NCBI RefSeq assembly: GCF_004362975.1
Contig: NZ_SNXO01000020.1
Location: forward strand, 1 to 42,925
DNA from: Aminicella lysinilytica
GTDB lineage: Bacteria; Bacillota; Clostridia; Peptostreptococcales; Anaerovoracaceae
Length of the DNA: 42,925 nt
Direction of reading: 5' to 3'
Shown: positions 1 through 7,401 of the stretch, in pieces
Layout of the letters: every line of letters begins with the position of its first letter
Numbering within the stretch: position 1 is the stretch's first letter
Notes under the pieces: generated by a model
What the model saw: the letters and a program-made list of their open reading frames with translations, nothing else
Told to the model about the DNA's origin: nothing
Database searches by the model: none
Position numbers and translations under genes: made by a program

Positions 1-120
1 TCCTTTCTGTTGTTTGTTTGTTTAGAATTCTATTTTAACACAGAAACTGATCTCTATTCTATTATCTATATTACCAACAACTATTTTACACTATCTTGGC
101 AACGGTCCCTTTCCTTTTGG
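1..120 (-). promoter_or_regulatory. Upstream region of a gene lying left of the window
   Basis: AT-rich non-coding sequence. Read on the minus strand, it ends at the window edge in a purine-rich AGAAAGGA, which looks like a ribosome binding site for a leftward gene whose start codon lies just outside. The gene itself cannot be identified. No confident -35/-10 pair was found for it. Confidence 0.4.
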
Positions 121-132
121 CAAAAAAACTGA

Positions 133-160
133 TTGCAGAATTCCACAATAGTAGTATAAT
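133..160 (+). promoter_or_regulatory. Sigma-A type promoter of the uracil/xanthine permease gene
   Basis: TTGCAG at 133-138 and a perfect TATAAT at 155-160 are separated by 16 bp. The expected start of transcription leaves a leader of only about 45 nt before the ATG at 211. That is too short for a purine riboswitch or a PyrR-type attenuator, so no leader RNA control is visible. Confidence 0.65.
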
Positions 161-210
161 AATTCTAAGTGTAAATTTATTCGTTAGTATTGTTTGAGAA
201 CGGAGGAAAC

Positions 211-1515
211 ATGAGCAATCAGATAATCCAAGTACAGGAGAAAGTGCCTCTAAAACGAGGTATCCCTCTCAGCATCCAGCACACTTTCGCAATGTTCAGC
301 GCATCGGTGCTGGTACCATACTTACTCGGGATAAGTCCTGCTATCGCCCTTTTAATGAATGGCGTCGGCACACTTATCTTTATTTTTATAACAAAGGGAA
401 AATCCCCGGCCTACCTTGGCTCCAGTTTTGCCTTTATATCGCCGGCCCTTCTGGTCATCAATAATCCGCACCTGGGTTATCAGTACGCCTTAGGCGGTTT
501 CGTTATCACCGGACTCATATTCATAGTTGTGGCTATCATCATCAAGTTCGTCGGAGTACATTGGATAGATGTTATCCTGCCGCCGGCAGCTATGGGTCCC
601 GTAGTAGCCCTCATCGGCCTGGAACTGGCGAAAAACGCCGCTCAGAACGGTGGTATCGTTCTTACCGATACTTACACTCAGATAAATCCTAAATTTGTCA
701 TAGTCTTCGTAGTGACACTGCTCATGGCTGTGCTCGGTCAGATCCTCTTCAGAGGTTTCGCCGCTGCCATAGCTATTCTCATATCCATCATCACAGGTTA
801 CTGCCTGGCCCTGGCTGTCGGCATAGTTGATTTCTCAGCAGTGCAGACTCAGACATGGCTGGCCCTTCCTAATTTCCTGACGCCTAAGTTCAGCCTTCAG
901 GCTATCCTGATAATAATACCTGCGTCTCTGGTAGTTATTTCAGAGCACATAGGCCATCAGGTAGTTACATCGGAAATAGTCGGAACCAATCTTCTTGAAG
1001 ATCCAGGCCTCCACAGAACTCTTATTTCAGACGGTATATCAACTGCACTATCCGGACTTTGCGGTTCTGTGCCAACGACTACATACGGCGAGAATATCGG
1101 CGTTATGGCTATAACAAAGGTTTACTCGGTGTGGGTCATCGGCGGTGCGGCTGTTTTCTCTATCTGTCTTTCATTCATAGGCAAGGCTTCCGGTCTGATC
1201 CAGACCATACCGGCCCCTGTTATGGGCGGCGTCAGTTTCCTGCTTTACGGAATGATTGCGGCATCGGGAATCAGGCTCATGGTAGATGCTAAGATAGATT
1301 ACTCGAGACCGCGTAATCTTGCTCTGACTTCTGTGATTTTCATCACAGGTCTTTCCGGAGCATTTATCAAGATCGGCGAAGTTGAACTTACAGGTATGTG
1401 CCTTGCCACTATCGTGGGTATGGTCCTGGGCCTGACATTCTTCATCCTTGACAAACTCAAGCTTACTAACGATTATGAGGAGAATGAAGCTGATAGTAGT
1501 GACTCGCAACGCTAG
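211..1515 (+). CDS. Uracil/xanthine permease, NCS2 family
   Basis: Membrane transporter that takes up a nucleobase (uracil or xanthine) with protons for salvage. The 434-residue product has about 14 hydrophobic segments and the NCS2 signature near residues 243-255 (SEHIGHQVVTSEIVG), followed by the conserved segment PTTTYGENIGVMAITKVYS. The start is placed at ATG 211, behind CGGAGG at 201-206; a TTG at 190 is in frame but lies upstream of that binding site. The gene is monocistronic and faces the antiporter gene across a structured spacer. The sequence resembles both UraA- and PbuX/UapA-like members, so the substrate is not assigned. Confidence 0.9.
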   Translation: MSNQIIQVQEKVPLKRGIPLSIQHTFAMFSASVLVPYLLGISPAIALLMNGVGTLIFIFITKGKSPAYLGSSFAFISPALLVINNPHLGYQYALGGFVITGLIFIVVAIIIKFVGVHWIDVILPPAAMGPVVALIGLELAKNAAQNGGIVLTDTYTQINPKFVIVFVVTLLMAVLGQILFRGFAAAIAILISIITGYCLALAVGIVDFSAVQTQTWLALPNFLTPKFSLQAILIIIPASLVVISEHIGHQVVTSEIVGTNLLEDPGLHRTLISDGISTALSGLCGSVPTTTYGENIGVMAITKVYSVWVIGGAAVFSICLSFIGKASGLIQTIPAPVMGGVSFLLYGMIAASGIRLMVDAKIDYSRPRNLALTSVIFITGLSGAFIKIGEVELTGMCLATIVGMVLGLTFFILDKLKLTNDYEENEADSSDSQR

Positions 1516-1532
1516 TCCTCGTGCGCGAACAG
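1509..1532 (-). repeat. Partial inverted copy of the 3'-end repeat
   Basis: CTCGTGCGCGAACAG at 1518-1532 matches the reverse complement of the repeat copy at 33904-33974 exactly, and a few bases to the left also match. It overlaps the stop codon of the permease gene (TAG at 1513-1515), so this repeat fragment forms the 3' end of that gene. Found by eye. Confidence 0.5.
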
Positions 1533-1778
1533 ACACTTGCGCCTTATAAAACCAAGAATAGAGCACTATGCAAACTTGTTGAAGCTAACGGAGCCTCTAC
1601 GAGGCTCTAAAGTGTTAATGCTCATTCATATAGTGGTGTATTATCAAGTAATCGGTTAGACACAATACAACCTGGCGCATCTAACGGGGCCCGAGTGATT
1701 CCGCAGGAGCAGCAACAACCATAGTCGCAGACGAGCAACAAGGGCAGCTAAATGTGTGGCGCTGTCTGAGACGAAATA

Positions 1779-1839
1779 AAAAAGAGAATCACGAAGAGTA
1801 AATCGTACTTGTATGATTTACCTGAGTGATTCTCTTTTT
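1779..1839. terminator. Bidirectional terminator between permease and antiporter genes
   Basis: A perfect 14-bp outer stem (AAAAAGAGAATCAC at 1779-1792 with its complement at 1826-1839) encloses an inner stem GTAAATC/GATTTAC closed by a CTTG loop. Terminal A and T tracts give a U-tract whichever strand is transcribed, as expected between convergent genes. Confidence 0.85.
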
Positions 1840-1872
1840 AAAGGCTCCAAAGGAGACTTTAGATATTTCGTC

Positions 1873-1942
1873 GAGTTCGCCGCATATTCTGCCCTTGGCG
1901 AGTGAGACTATATGGTTGTATGCGACGAGGACCTAGCGAGGG
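1873..1942. repeat. Dispersed 3'-end repeat, copy A
   Basis: About 70 bp that aligns with 33904-33974 at roughly 80 percent identity by eye. The longest exact block is GCGAGTGAGACTATATGG. It starts about 20 bp downstream of the antiporter stop codon (1962-1964), the same position and orientation relative to the gene as copy B has behind the aminotransferase gene. Confidence 0.65.
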
Positions 1943-1961
1943 GTCCGTTGGGATGCGCCCC

Positions 1962-4241
1962 CTATTCAGGCGTAATGCTCAGGGCCTCCAGACGCCCCAC
2001 ATTATTATTCGAACCCATGACCCAGATCACATCGCCCTTCCTTAAAATCAGATGCGGATCCGGCATCATTATCGGATAACCATCCTTTTGTAATCCCAGG
2101 ACCACACAGTGCCACTTATCCAGCATCCTGCTGCTCAGGATCGCCTGGCCACTGTAAGGCTCATCCCCTGTCAGCCTGATAACGCCGCAGGCAAGAGCAT
2201 GATCCGTATCCCCATAGTCCGTCTCCATAAATTCTTCCAGCGTGCGTATAGCCCGCTTCGGCTCAACGCCAATGAGCCTGTAATAATTCTGCAGAGATTT
2301 TTTGTCGCCAACAGCATATATTTTGTCCCCGGCGTGGACGTGAGTCCTGCCGCCCGGCAACAAAAGATACTTGCCAGTGCGATTCAGATGCATTTTGACC
2401 ACGTAAACATTGTGATTTTTGCCCCAGTGAAGTTCACTCAGAGATTTGCCTATGTACGGCGCGTCGAGAGGCACGAAGAACGATATGATGTTAATATCCT
2501 CGTCCAGCCACTCCTGTTTGCCGTGCTCAGCCTCTTCCCTGTGAATGGTTTTTTCATTAAGGTTGCGCAGGAACCGGGTTTCCATCTGAATATATGATGT
2601 CGACACTATGTCGGTCTTTCCGACAATAATTATAGCCGCGAGTATAGGCACTATAGCAATGAGCCAGTGGACGCCGTAGAATTTGATAATAGGTATCATT
2701 GCTATGGCAATTACCACTATGACCTTGACCAGGACCAGAACCACCAGAGGCGGTCTGTTGGCTTTGCTGGTGAGCCACAGATGAGTGAATGAAGTGTTAT
2801 GAAGATTCATGAACGGCTTCAGGAAAATAGCTATTACCAGATAGATCATCACACAGGTAAGGGCATCTGCGCCCATAGAAGGCAGCCAGCTGTTAAGCAC
2901 AGGGGCCAGGAAGCGCACTCCCAGAACTGCAGTAACCAGCATTATCACTCCATATACTACCAGCCTTGAGAAAAACCCCTTGCTATGGATGACCCAGTCC
3001 TGGTCCTTTTCTTCTTCTATGTGGTCGTTGGATGTGTACTGACGCAGTTTGTCCTTAAGCTTATCCGGCAGATGTTCCTCCAGATATTCACATACGCTGT
3101 TGGAATGACTGATCAGCGATGGCGTGCAGAGTATGGTGATTATCGACGCCGCGACTATTATAGGATACAGATATGAATCCATGACACCTAGAGAAATCCC
3201 CAGTGACGCGATGATAAACGAGAACTCGCCAATAGGAGCCAGACTGAAACCGCTCTTCACAGCTGTGTTCAGACTTTGTCCCGACAGGATCATGCCCGCC
3301 ATGGCGAAGACCAGCTTGGCACCAACGGCTACCACTGCTATTATTATTATCGATACCCAGTTAGTCGCGATAACGTGAGGATCTACCATCATTCCAACAG
3401 AAAGGAAGAAGATAGCTCCAAACATATCCTTGACGCCCCGGGTGGTCCGCTCAACTCTGGCGGCGTGTCTGGTGCCGGCGAAGAGGGATCCTGCCAGGAA
3501 GGCGCCCAGCTCCACGGAAAAACCGATACGCCTTGCAATGAGCGCCATACCGAAGCAGATGCCCAGAGACAGCACGGTCACCATCTCATCGTTCATGATG
3601 CTCATTATTCTGTTTAAAACAGTCGGCAGCAGGAATATGCCCAGTATCAGCCAGATTATCAGGTAGCAGCCCATGAGCGCCAGATTGCCGGCAAAATCCG
3701 CACCGCTTACTTTTTGTCCCACGGAGAATGTAGAGAGCACTACGATCATAAATACTCCCAGCACATCCTCCATTATCAGCGTGCCCATGACCAGCGATGT
3801 GTACTTTTCCTTACGCAGGCCCAACTCGTCGAAGCTCCGCTTGATGACGACAGTTGAACTGATGGAAATCATAGCGCCGAGGAAGATACTGTTCATGGTG
3901 GAGAGGCCTATAAGACTGCCGAAAAGGTAGCCTACGAGCATGACTCCGGACATTTTCACCAAGGCGGTTATTATGGCTGTGCTTCCGATTTTTGCCAGTT
4001 GATGGAAGTCGAATTCCAGGCCTATATGGAACAGGATAATTATGACGCCGATCTCGCTCCAGGTATTGATAGAGCTGGTATCTTCCACGTTGAAGAACAT
4101 AGGGAAATAAGGGCTTATGAGAAAACCTACCGCAATGTAACCGATGATCACCGGCAGCTTCAGCTTTTTGAAGATAACGCTGACTACACCTGCTGACAGC
4201 AGCATTATAGCCAGGTCCGATAAAAGCGATGGTATATGCAT
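1962..4241 (-). CDS. Cation:proton antiporter, CPA2 family, with C-terminal RCK_C domains
   Basis: Membrane antiporter expected to exchange K+ or Na+ for protons. Residues 1-400 form the Na+/H+ exchanger domain with about 12 hydrophobic helices. A charged linker near residues 400-425 is followed by four or five more hydrophobic helices (about 430-560). The cytosolic tail (about 590-759) carries two TrkA-C-like domains, which bind small ligands or nucleotides in relatives. No full RCK_N nucleotide-binding fold is evident, unlike KefB/KefC. At 759 residues it is longer than a bare antiporter because of the extra membrane helices. ATG 4239-4241 follows AAGGAGGG. It is transcribed alone from the promoter at 4289-4317. 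Confidence 0.85.
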   Translation of the reverse strand: MHIPSLLSDLAIMLLSAGVVSVIFKKLKLPVIIGYIAVGFLISPYFPMFFNVEDTSSINTWSEIGVIIILFHIGLEFDFHQLAKIGSTAIITALVKMSGVMLVGYLFGSLIGLSTMNSIFLGAMISISSTVVIKRSFDELGLRKEKYTSLVMGTLIMEDVLGVFMIVVLSTFSVGQKVSGADFAGNLALMGCYLIIWLILGIFLLPTVLNRIMSIMNDEMVTVLSLGICFGMALIARRIGFSVELGAFLAGSLFAGTRHAARVERTTRGVKDMFGAIFFLSVGMMVDPHVIATNWVSIIIIAVVAVGAKLVFAMAGMILSGQSLNTAVKSGFSLAPIGEFSFIIASLGISLGVMDSYLYPIIVAASIITILCTPSLISHSNSVCEYLEEHLPDKLKDKLRQYTSNDHIEEEKDQDWVIHSKGFFSRLVVYGVIMLVTAVLGVRFLAPVLNSWLPSMGADALTCVMIYLVIAIFLKPFMNLHNTSFTHLWLTSKANRPPLVVLVLVKVIVVIAIAMIPIIKFYGVHWLIAIVPILAAIIIVGKTDIVSTSYIQMETRFLRNLNEKTIHREEAEHGKQEWLDEDINIISFFVPLDAPYIGKSLSELHWGKNHNVYVVKMHLNRTGKYLLLPGGRTHVHAGDKIYAVGDKKSLQNYYRLIGVEPKRAIRTLEEFMETDYGDTDHALACGVIRLTGDEPYSGQAILSSRMLDKWHCVVLGLQKDGYPIMMPDPHLILRKGDVIWVMGSNNNVGRLEALSITPE

Positions 4242-4288
4242 GAGCCCTCCTTAATTCTTGTATCAGTATAAATACATTTTCTGATATC

Positions 4289-4317
4289 ATTATATATTAT
4301 CCTGAGGTCTGTAACAA
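4289..4317 (-). promoter_or_regulatory. Promoter of the antiporter gene
   Basis: On the minus strand TTGTTA (4312-4317) and TATAAT (4289-4294) are spaced by 17 bp. Between the promoter and the start codon, TATCAG (4261-4266) and CTGATA (4281-4286) form a 6-bp inverted repeat with a 14-nt spacer, possibly an operator or a weak leader hairpin. Confidence 0.7.
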
Positions 4318-4329
4318 GGGCAAACACAG

Positions 4330-4361
4330 AAAAAACCGGCCCCGTCTGCTGGCGGAGCCGA
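4330..4361 (-). terminator. Terminator of the katA-perR operon
   Basis: On the minus strand CGGCTCCG and CGGGGCCG (one G-U pair) form an 8-bp stem, followed by GTTTTTT. It lies just after the perR stop codon at 4370. Confidence 0.8.
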
Positions 4362-4369
4362 TTTTCTGA

Positions 4370-4786
4370 TCAATTGTTTTTCTCTATCCCGGCGCACTGC
4401 GGGCACAGACCTACAAGGAGCAGCCTGTGGCCTTCTATCCGAAATCCTTCCATAGATCCCGGTGCCACATTCAGTGAATCGTCATACTCCAGCGGCGTAT
4501 CGAAGACCTTATGGCATTTTCTACAGAGAAAATGATAGTGATTCTGCTCTCTGCAATCGAAATGGTCAGGTCCGACAGGCATGGTCAGCTTGCTGATCTC
4601 TCCCATTTCAACCAGCTGGTTCAGATTCCTGTAAACGGTGCCCCTGCTTATAGCCGGTTCCTTAATTCTGGAAAGCTCATAGATCTCGTCTGCTGTCGGA
4701 TGATCGTAATTATCCTTCATTATCCCAGCTATTAGATTCCGCTGTTGACTGTTGCGTATCTTCAAGGAAATCATGCCCCCTGTCAT
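4370..4786 (-). CDS. perR: Fur-family peroxide-responsive repressor, PerR-like
   Basis: Metal-dependent repressor that in relatives senses hydrogen peroxide by iron-catalysed histidine oxidation. The 138-residue product has an N-terminal winged helix (to about residue 80). A regulatory metal-binding stretch follows, HFDCREQNHYHFLC, then two CxxC pairs (CRKC and CPQC) for structural zinc. Its start overlaps the catalase stop codon as TAATG, suggesting translational coupling; a second in-frame ATG at 4774 (MISLKIR) is also possible, but its G-rich upstream run is only 1 nt away. Co-transcription with catalase supports PerR over Fur or Zur. Confidence 0.85.
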   Translation of the reverse strand: MTGGMISLKIRNSQQRNLIAGIMKDNYDHPTADEIYELSRIKEPAISRGTVYRNLNQLVEMGEISKLTMPVGPDHFDCREQNHYHFLCRKCHKVFDTPLEYDDSLNVAPGSMEGFRIEGHRLLLVGLCPQCAGIEKNN

Positions 4787-6321
4787 TATTTAGGCGTCGT
4801 CTCCCTGTTGAGCTCATCGTTGCTCAATTTGGAGAGTTTCTCGACCTTGGACATATCAAGTCCCATTGCTTTGGTTATTCTCTCGCCGTATTCTTTGTCG
4901 GCAAGGTAGCAGTGAACTGCATGGCGATACTTGATATTTTCTGTAACAGGCTCTATGTCGCCGGCTGTATTCTGTATGAGTATCTCCTTCTTATCCTCCG
5001 TCAAAACGCGCCACAGATCGCCTCCGGCCCTGAAATCGTCATTGTTAGGGTCGTCCTTCGGATCATAATTCCACATGGCACCATTGATATCCAATGGAGG
5101 TTCCATGACCTCAGGTTGAGCCGTCCATACTCCCGCACTGTTCGGGGAATATGCCGGCGCTCCGCCATAATTGCCGTCTGTGCGCATAGCTCCATCACGG
5201 TGGAAATCAGCTACGCCGCCTTTGACGCCTTTAGCCTGGTTTACAGGTATCAGATTGTGATTCACTCCCAGGCGGTAACGCTGAGCGTCGCCATAAACAA
5301 AAAGTCTGCCCTGGAGGAATTTATCCGGGGAGAATCCTATGCCTGGCACTACATGGGCCGGCGTGAACGCAGCCTGCTCTACCTCTGCGAAATAATTCTC
5401 CGGCCAGCGGTTCAACTCCAGCTCGCCTACTTCTATAAGCGGGAAGTCCTTGTGACGCCAGATCTTGGTTATGTCGAAAGGATTCTCATAGTAATTCTTC
5501 GCCTGTTCTTCTGTCATGATCTGCACATACATGGTCCACTTAGGGAAATCTCCTCTTTCAATGGCGTTATACAGATCGTGGCCTGAACTTTCTCTATCCA
5601 TTCCGTTGATTTTCTCAGCCTCTTCGTTGCTGTAATTCTTGATGCCCTGCTGAGTCTTGAAGTGGAACTTGCACCATACTCTCTCGTTTTTATCGTTATA
5701 GAATGAGAATGTATGCTCGCCGAAGAGGTGCATGTGCCTGAAGCCTGCAGGTATTCCGCGGTCAGACATTACGACGGTTATCTGGTGATGGCATTCCGGC
5801 AACAAAGTCCAGAAATCCCAGTTGTTCTGGGCGCTGCGCATGCCTGTATGGGGATCTCTCTTGACGGCCCTGTTCAGGTCAGGGAAATTATGCACATCGC
5901 GGATGAAAAATGTCGGCGTATTGTTGCCTACCAGATCCCAGTTGCCTTCTTCTGTATAGAACTTAATGGCAACTCCGCGGATATCTCTCTCAGCATCCGC
6001 TGCTCCTCTCTCACCGGCAACTGTTGAAAACCTGGTGAACACTTCAGTTTCCTTGCCGATTTCCGAGAATATCTTAGCCTTGGTATACTGGGTTATATCG
6101 TGGGTAACGGTGAATTTCCCGTAAGCGCCCCAGCCCTTGGCATGCATTCTGCGCTCAGGTATGACTTCCCTGTCGAAATGAGCCAGCTTCTCCATGAGCC
6201 ACACATCCTGCATTACCACAGGCCCTCTCGGTCCGGCGGTAATAGAATTTTCATTGTCCGCAACTGGTGCTCCGACTTCATTGGTCAGATTCTTAAGATT
6301 CTTGTTGTCTTCCTTCATCAT
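4786..6321 (-). CDS. katA: Monofunctional haem catalase, small-subunit type
   Basis: Converts hydrogen peroxide to water and oxygen in the cytoplasm. At 511 residues it fits the small-subunit clade. The distal haem pocket shows the catalytic His near residue 60 ([14 protein letters not shown]) and the Asn segment [11 protein letters not shown]. The proximal haem-binding motif is [14 protein letters not shown], and the NADPH-clade segment [13 protein letters not shown] is present. The start is ATG 6321 or the adjacent ATG 6318, behind AAAGGAGAT. It is the first gene of an operon with perR. A catalase in an otherwise anaerobic gene set points to defence against transient oxygen. Confidence 0.97.
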   Translation of the reverse strand: MMKEDNKNLKNLTNEVGAPVADNENSITAGPRGPVVMQDVWLMEKLAHFDREVIPERRMHAKGWGAYGKFTVTHDITQYTKAKIFSEIGKETEVFTRFSTVAGERGAADAERDIRGVAIKFYTEEGNWDLVGNNTPTFFIRDVHNFPDLNRAVKRDPHTGMRSAQNNWDFWTLLPECHHQITVVMSDRGIPAGFRHMHLFGEHTFSFYNDKNERVWCKFHFKTQQGIKNYSNEEAEKINGMDRESSGHDLYNAIERGDFPKWTMYVQIMTEEQAKNYYENPFDITKIWRHKDFPLIEVGELELNRWPENYFAEVEQAAFTPAHVVPGIGFSPDKFLQGRLFVYGDAQRYRLGVNHNLIPVNQAKGVKGGVADFHRDGAMRTDGNYGGAPAYSPNSAGVWTAQPEVMEPPLDINGAMWNYDPKDDPNNDDFRAGGDLWRVLTEDKKEILIQNTAGDIEPVTENIKYRHAVHCYLADKEYGERITKAMGLDMSKVEKLSKLSNDELNRETTPK

Positions 6322-6384
6322 TATCTCCTTTCATCAGATACTGATTGAGTTATCCTTCTTTGCTTATCAGTAATGAGTCCTATT

Positions 6385-6413
6385 ATTATACCTTTCTTCG
6401 GTATATTTATCAA
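6385..6413 (-). promoter_or_regulatory. katA-perR promoter with an internal palindrome
   Basis: On the minus strand TTGATA (6408-6413) and TATAAT (6385-6390) are 17 bp apart. The spacer holds a perfect inverted repeat TATACC-N7-GGTATA (6387-6405) that overlaps the -10 box, a plausible repressor site. It does not match the Bacillus PerR-box consensus, so assignment to PerR is inference. Confidence 0.7.
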
Positions 6414-6420
6414 ACTATTT

Positions 6421-6457
6421 TGACAATAGACTATATGCCTTTAATATGATATAGTCT
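6421..6457 (+). promoter_or_regulatory. Promoter and operator-like palindrome of the flavodoxin-ferredoxin gene
   Basis: A TTGACA-like -35 box lies at 6420-6425, with TATGAT at 6445-6450 (19-bp spacing, longer than ideal). Overlapping the -10 box is a perfect 9-bp inverted repeat, AGACTATAT (6428-6436) and ATATAGTCT (6449-6457), with half-site centres 21 bp apart. That spacing places both half-sites on one face of the helix, as expected for a dimeric regulator. Confidence 0.6.
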
Positions 6458-6478
6458 TATTAAGAAATGGAGGCATTC

Positions 6479-7330
6479 ATGGAAATCAGAAAAGTTTACG
6501 GGCTCTTCTTCAGTCCGACGGGAAATACTGAAAAGGTAGTAACGGCAATAGCTGACAGCCTGGCTGCTGATGCAGGATACATAGACATTACACTCCCCGG
6601 GGCCAGAGAATCCGTCAGGGAATTTGCTGCTGATACCCTGGTTGTAGTTGGCTCGCCTGTCTACGCAGGCCGCGTACCCAACAAAATGCTTCCTTATTTT
6701 CAGTCTATGCTGAAGGGTAATGGGGCTCTGGCTGTTCCCGTGGTGACCTTTGGCAACCGCAATTTTGATAACGCTCTTGCTGAACTCCGGGATCTTCTGG
6801 AGGCCGATGGCTTTCATACTGTTGCCGGCGCTGCCGTGCCTTGTCAGCACGCCTTCACCGAAGTTCTCGCCCCGGGTCGTCCCCATGCAGAAGATCTGCG
6901 CGACCTTGAGGCCTTTGCCCATGCTATAACAAAAAAGACAGCCCAGCTGGATTTTGCACCTGTTGAAGCTGTTTCTGTGCCAGGTGATTCCCCTGCAACC
7001 AAGTATTACACGCCTATGGGCATGGACGGCAAGCCCGCAGTGTTTCTTAAGACCAGGCCTGAAACAGACCCAGACAAATGCACCGGCTGCGGCCTTTGCG
7101 CAGAAGTCTGCCCTATGGGGTCTATCGACATTGCCAGCAGTTCCGAAATCGCAGGTTCTGCCAACGCATACACCCAGCCGAAAATCACCAGCATATGCAT
7201 CAAGTGTCAGTCCTGCATAGAAAAATGTCCAGCACAGGCCATGTATTTCAGCGATGAACGCTTTCTGTCACATGTTGCTATGCTGGAGCATAATTATACT
7301 GACCATAGTGAAATCAGACTATTTTTATAA
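6479..7330 (+). CDS. EFR1-type flavodoxin-ferredoxin fusion protein
   Basis: Predicted cytosolic electron carrier joining a flavodoxin-like FMN domain to a bacterial two-[4Fe-4S] ferredoxin domain. The N terminus has the phosphate-binding loop SPTGNTEKVV (about residues 11-20). The C-terminal third carries CTGCGLCAEVCP (near residue 200) and CIKCQSCIEKCP (near residue 240). The start at ATG 6479 (283 residues) is preferred because TGGAGG lies 5 nt upstream; an ATG at 6467 overlaps that site. The gene is divergent from katA and shares its upstream region, suggesting a redox-stress link. Redox partners are not known. Confidence 0.88.
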   Translation: MEIRKVYGLFFSPTGNTEKVVTAIADSLAADAGYIDITLPGARESVREFAADTLVVVGSPVYAGRVPNKMLPYFQSMLKGNGALAVPVVTFGNRNFDNALAELRDLLEADGFHTVAGAAVPCQHAFTEVLAPGRPHAEDLRDLEAFAHAITKKTAQLDFAPVEAVSVPGDSPATKYYTPMGMDGKPAVFLKTRPETDPDKCTGCGLCAEVCPMGSIDIASSSEIAGSANAYTQPKITSICIKCQSCIEKCPAQAMYFSDERFLSHVAMLEHNYTDHSEIRLFL

Positions 7331-7333
7331 AGT

Positions 7334-7374
7334 AAAACCCCTCGGCACGCATGACGCGCATCCAAGGGGTTTTT
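7334..7374. terminator. Bidirectional terminator between the EFR1-type gene and tsf
   Basis: AAAACCCCT (7334-7342) pairs with AGGGGTTTT (7365-7373), extended by GG/CC after a mismatch. The flanking A and T runs serve both the plus-strand gene ending at 7330 and tsf, which ends at 7402 on the minus strand. Confidence 0.8.
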
Positions 7375-7401
7375 AATAATCATTTATCTACTCGTCTGGA
7401 A

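Larger units (their letters stand above)
1700..1942. repeat. Imperfect inverted repeat (palindromic element) with central terminator
   Basis: The left arm (about 1700-1776) and the reverse complement of the right arm (about 1861-1942) align with small gaps. Shared blocks include ACAACCATA, AAGGGCAG, a GGCG segment and GACGAAATA. The arms flank the 61-nt hairpin at 1779-1839. The right arm is the same sequence as the copy at 33904-33974. It could be a miniature mobile element remnant or a compound bidirectional terminator. Alignment was done by eye. Confidence 0.55.
1516..1961. other. Structured convergent intergenic region, no gene
   Basis: This 446-bp spacer lies between the stop codons of two converging genes and shows no credible coding sequence. 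From left to right it holds a partial repeat copy (to 1532), a 7-bp hairpin with a 3-nt loop (GAGCCTC/GAGGCTC, 1591-1607), a direct repeat CTAACGG(A/G)GCC at 1585-1595 and 1681-1691, and an imperfect palindrome at about 1700-1942 with a strong terminator hairpin at its centre. Confidence 0.7.

Noticed and set aside
133-210. Purine riboswitch or PyrR attenuator before the permease gene
   Set aside because: The leader is too short and lacks the conserved core or terminator structure.
4912-5586. 224-codon open frame opposite katA
   Set aside because: Fully antisense to a strongly conserved catalase, with no family-like motifs and no binding site.
6385-6413. Canonical Bacillus PerR box before katA
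   Set aside because: The palindrome present does not match TTATAAT-N-ATTATAA closely enough.
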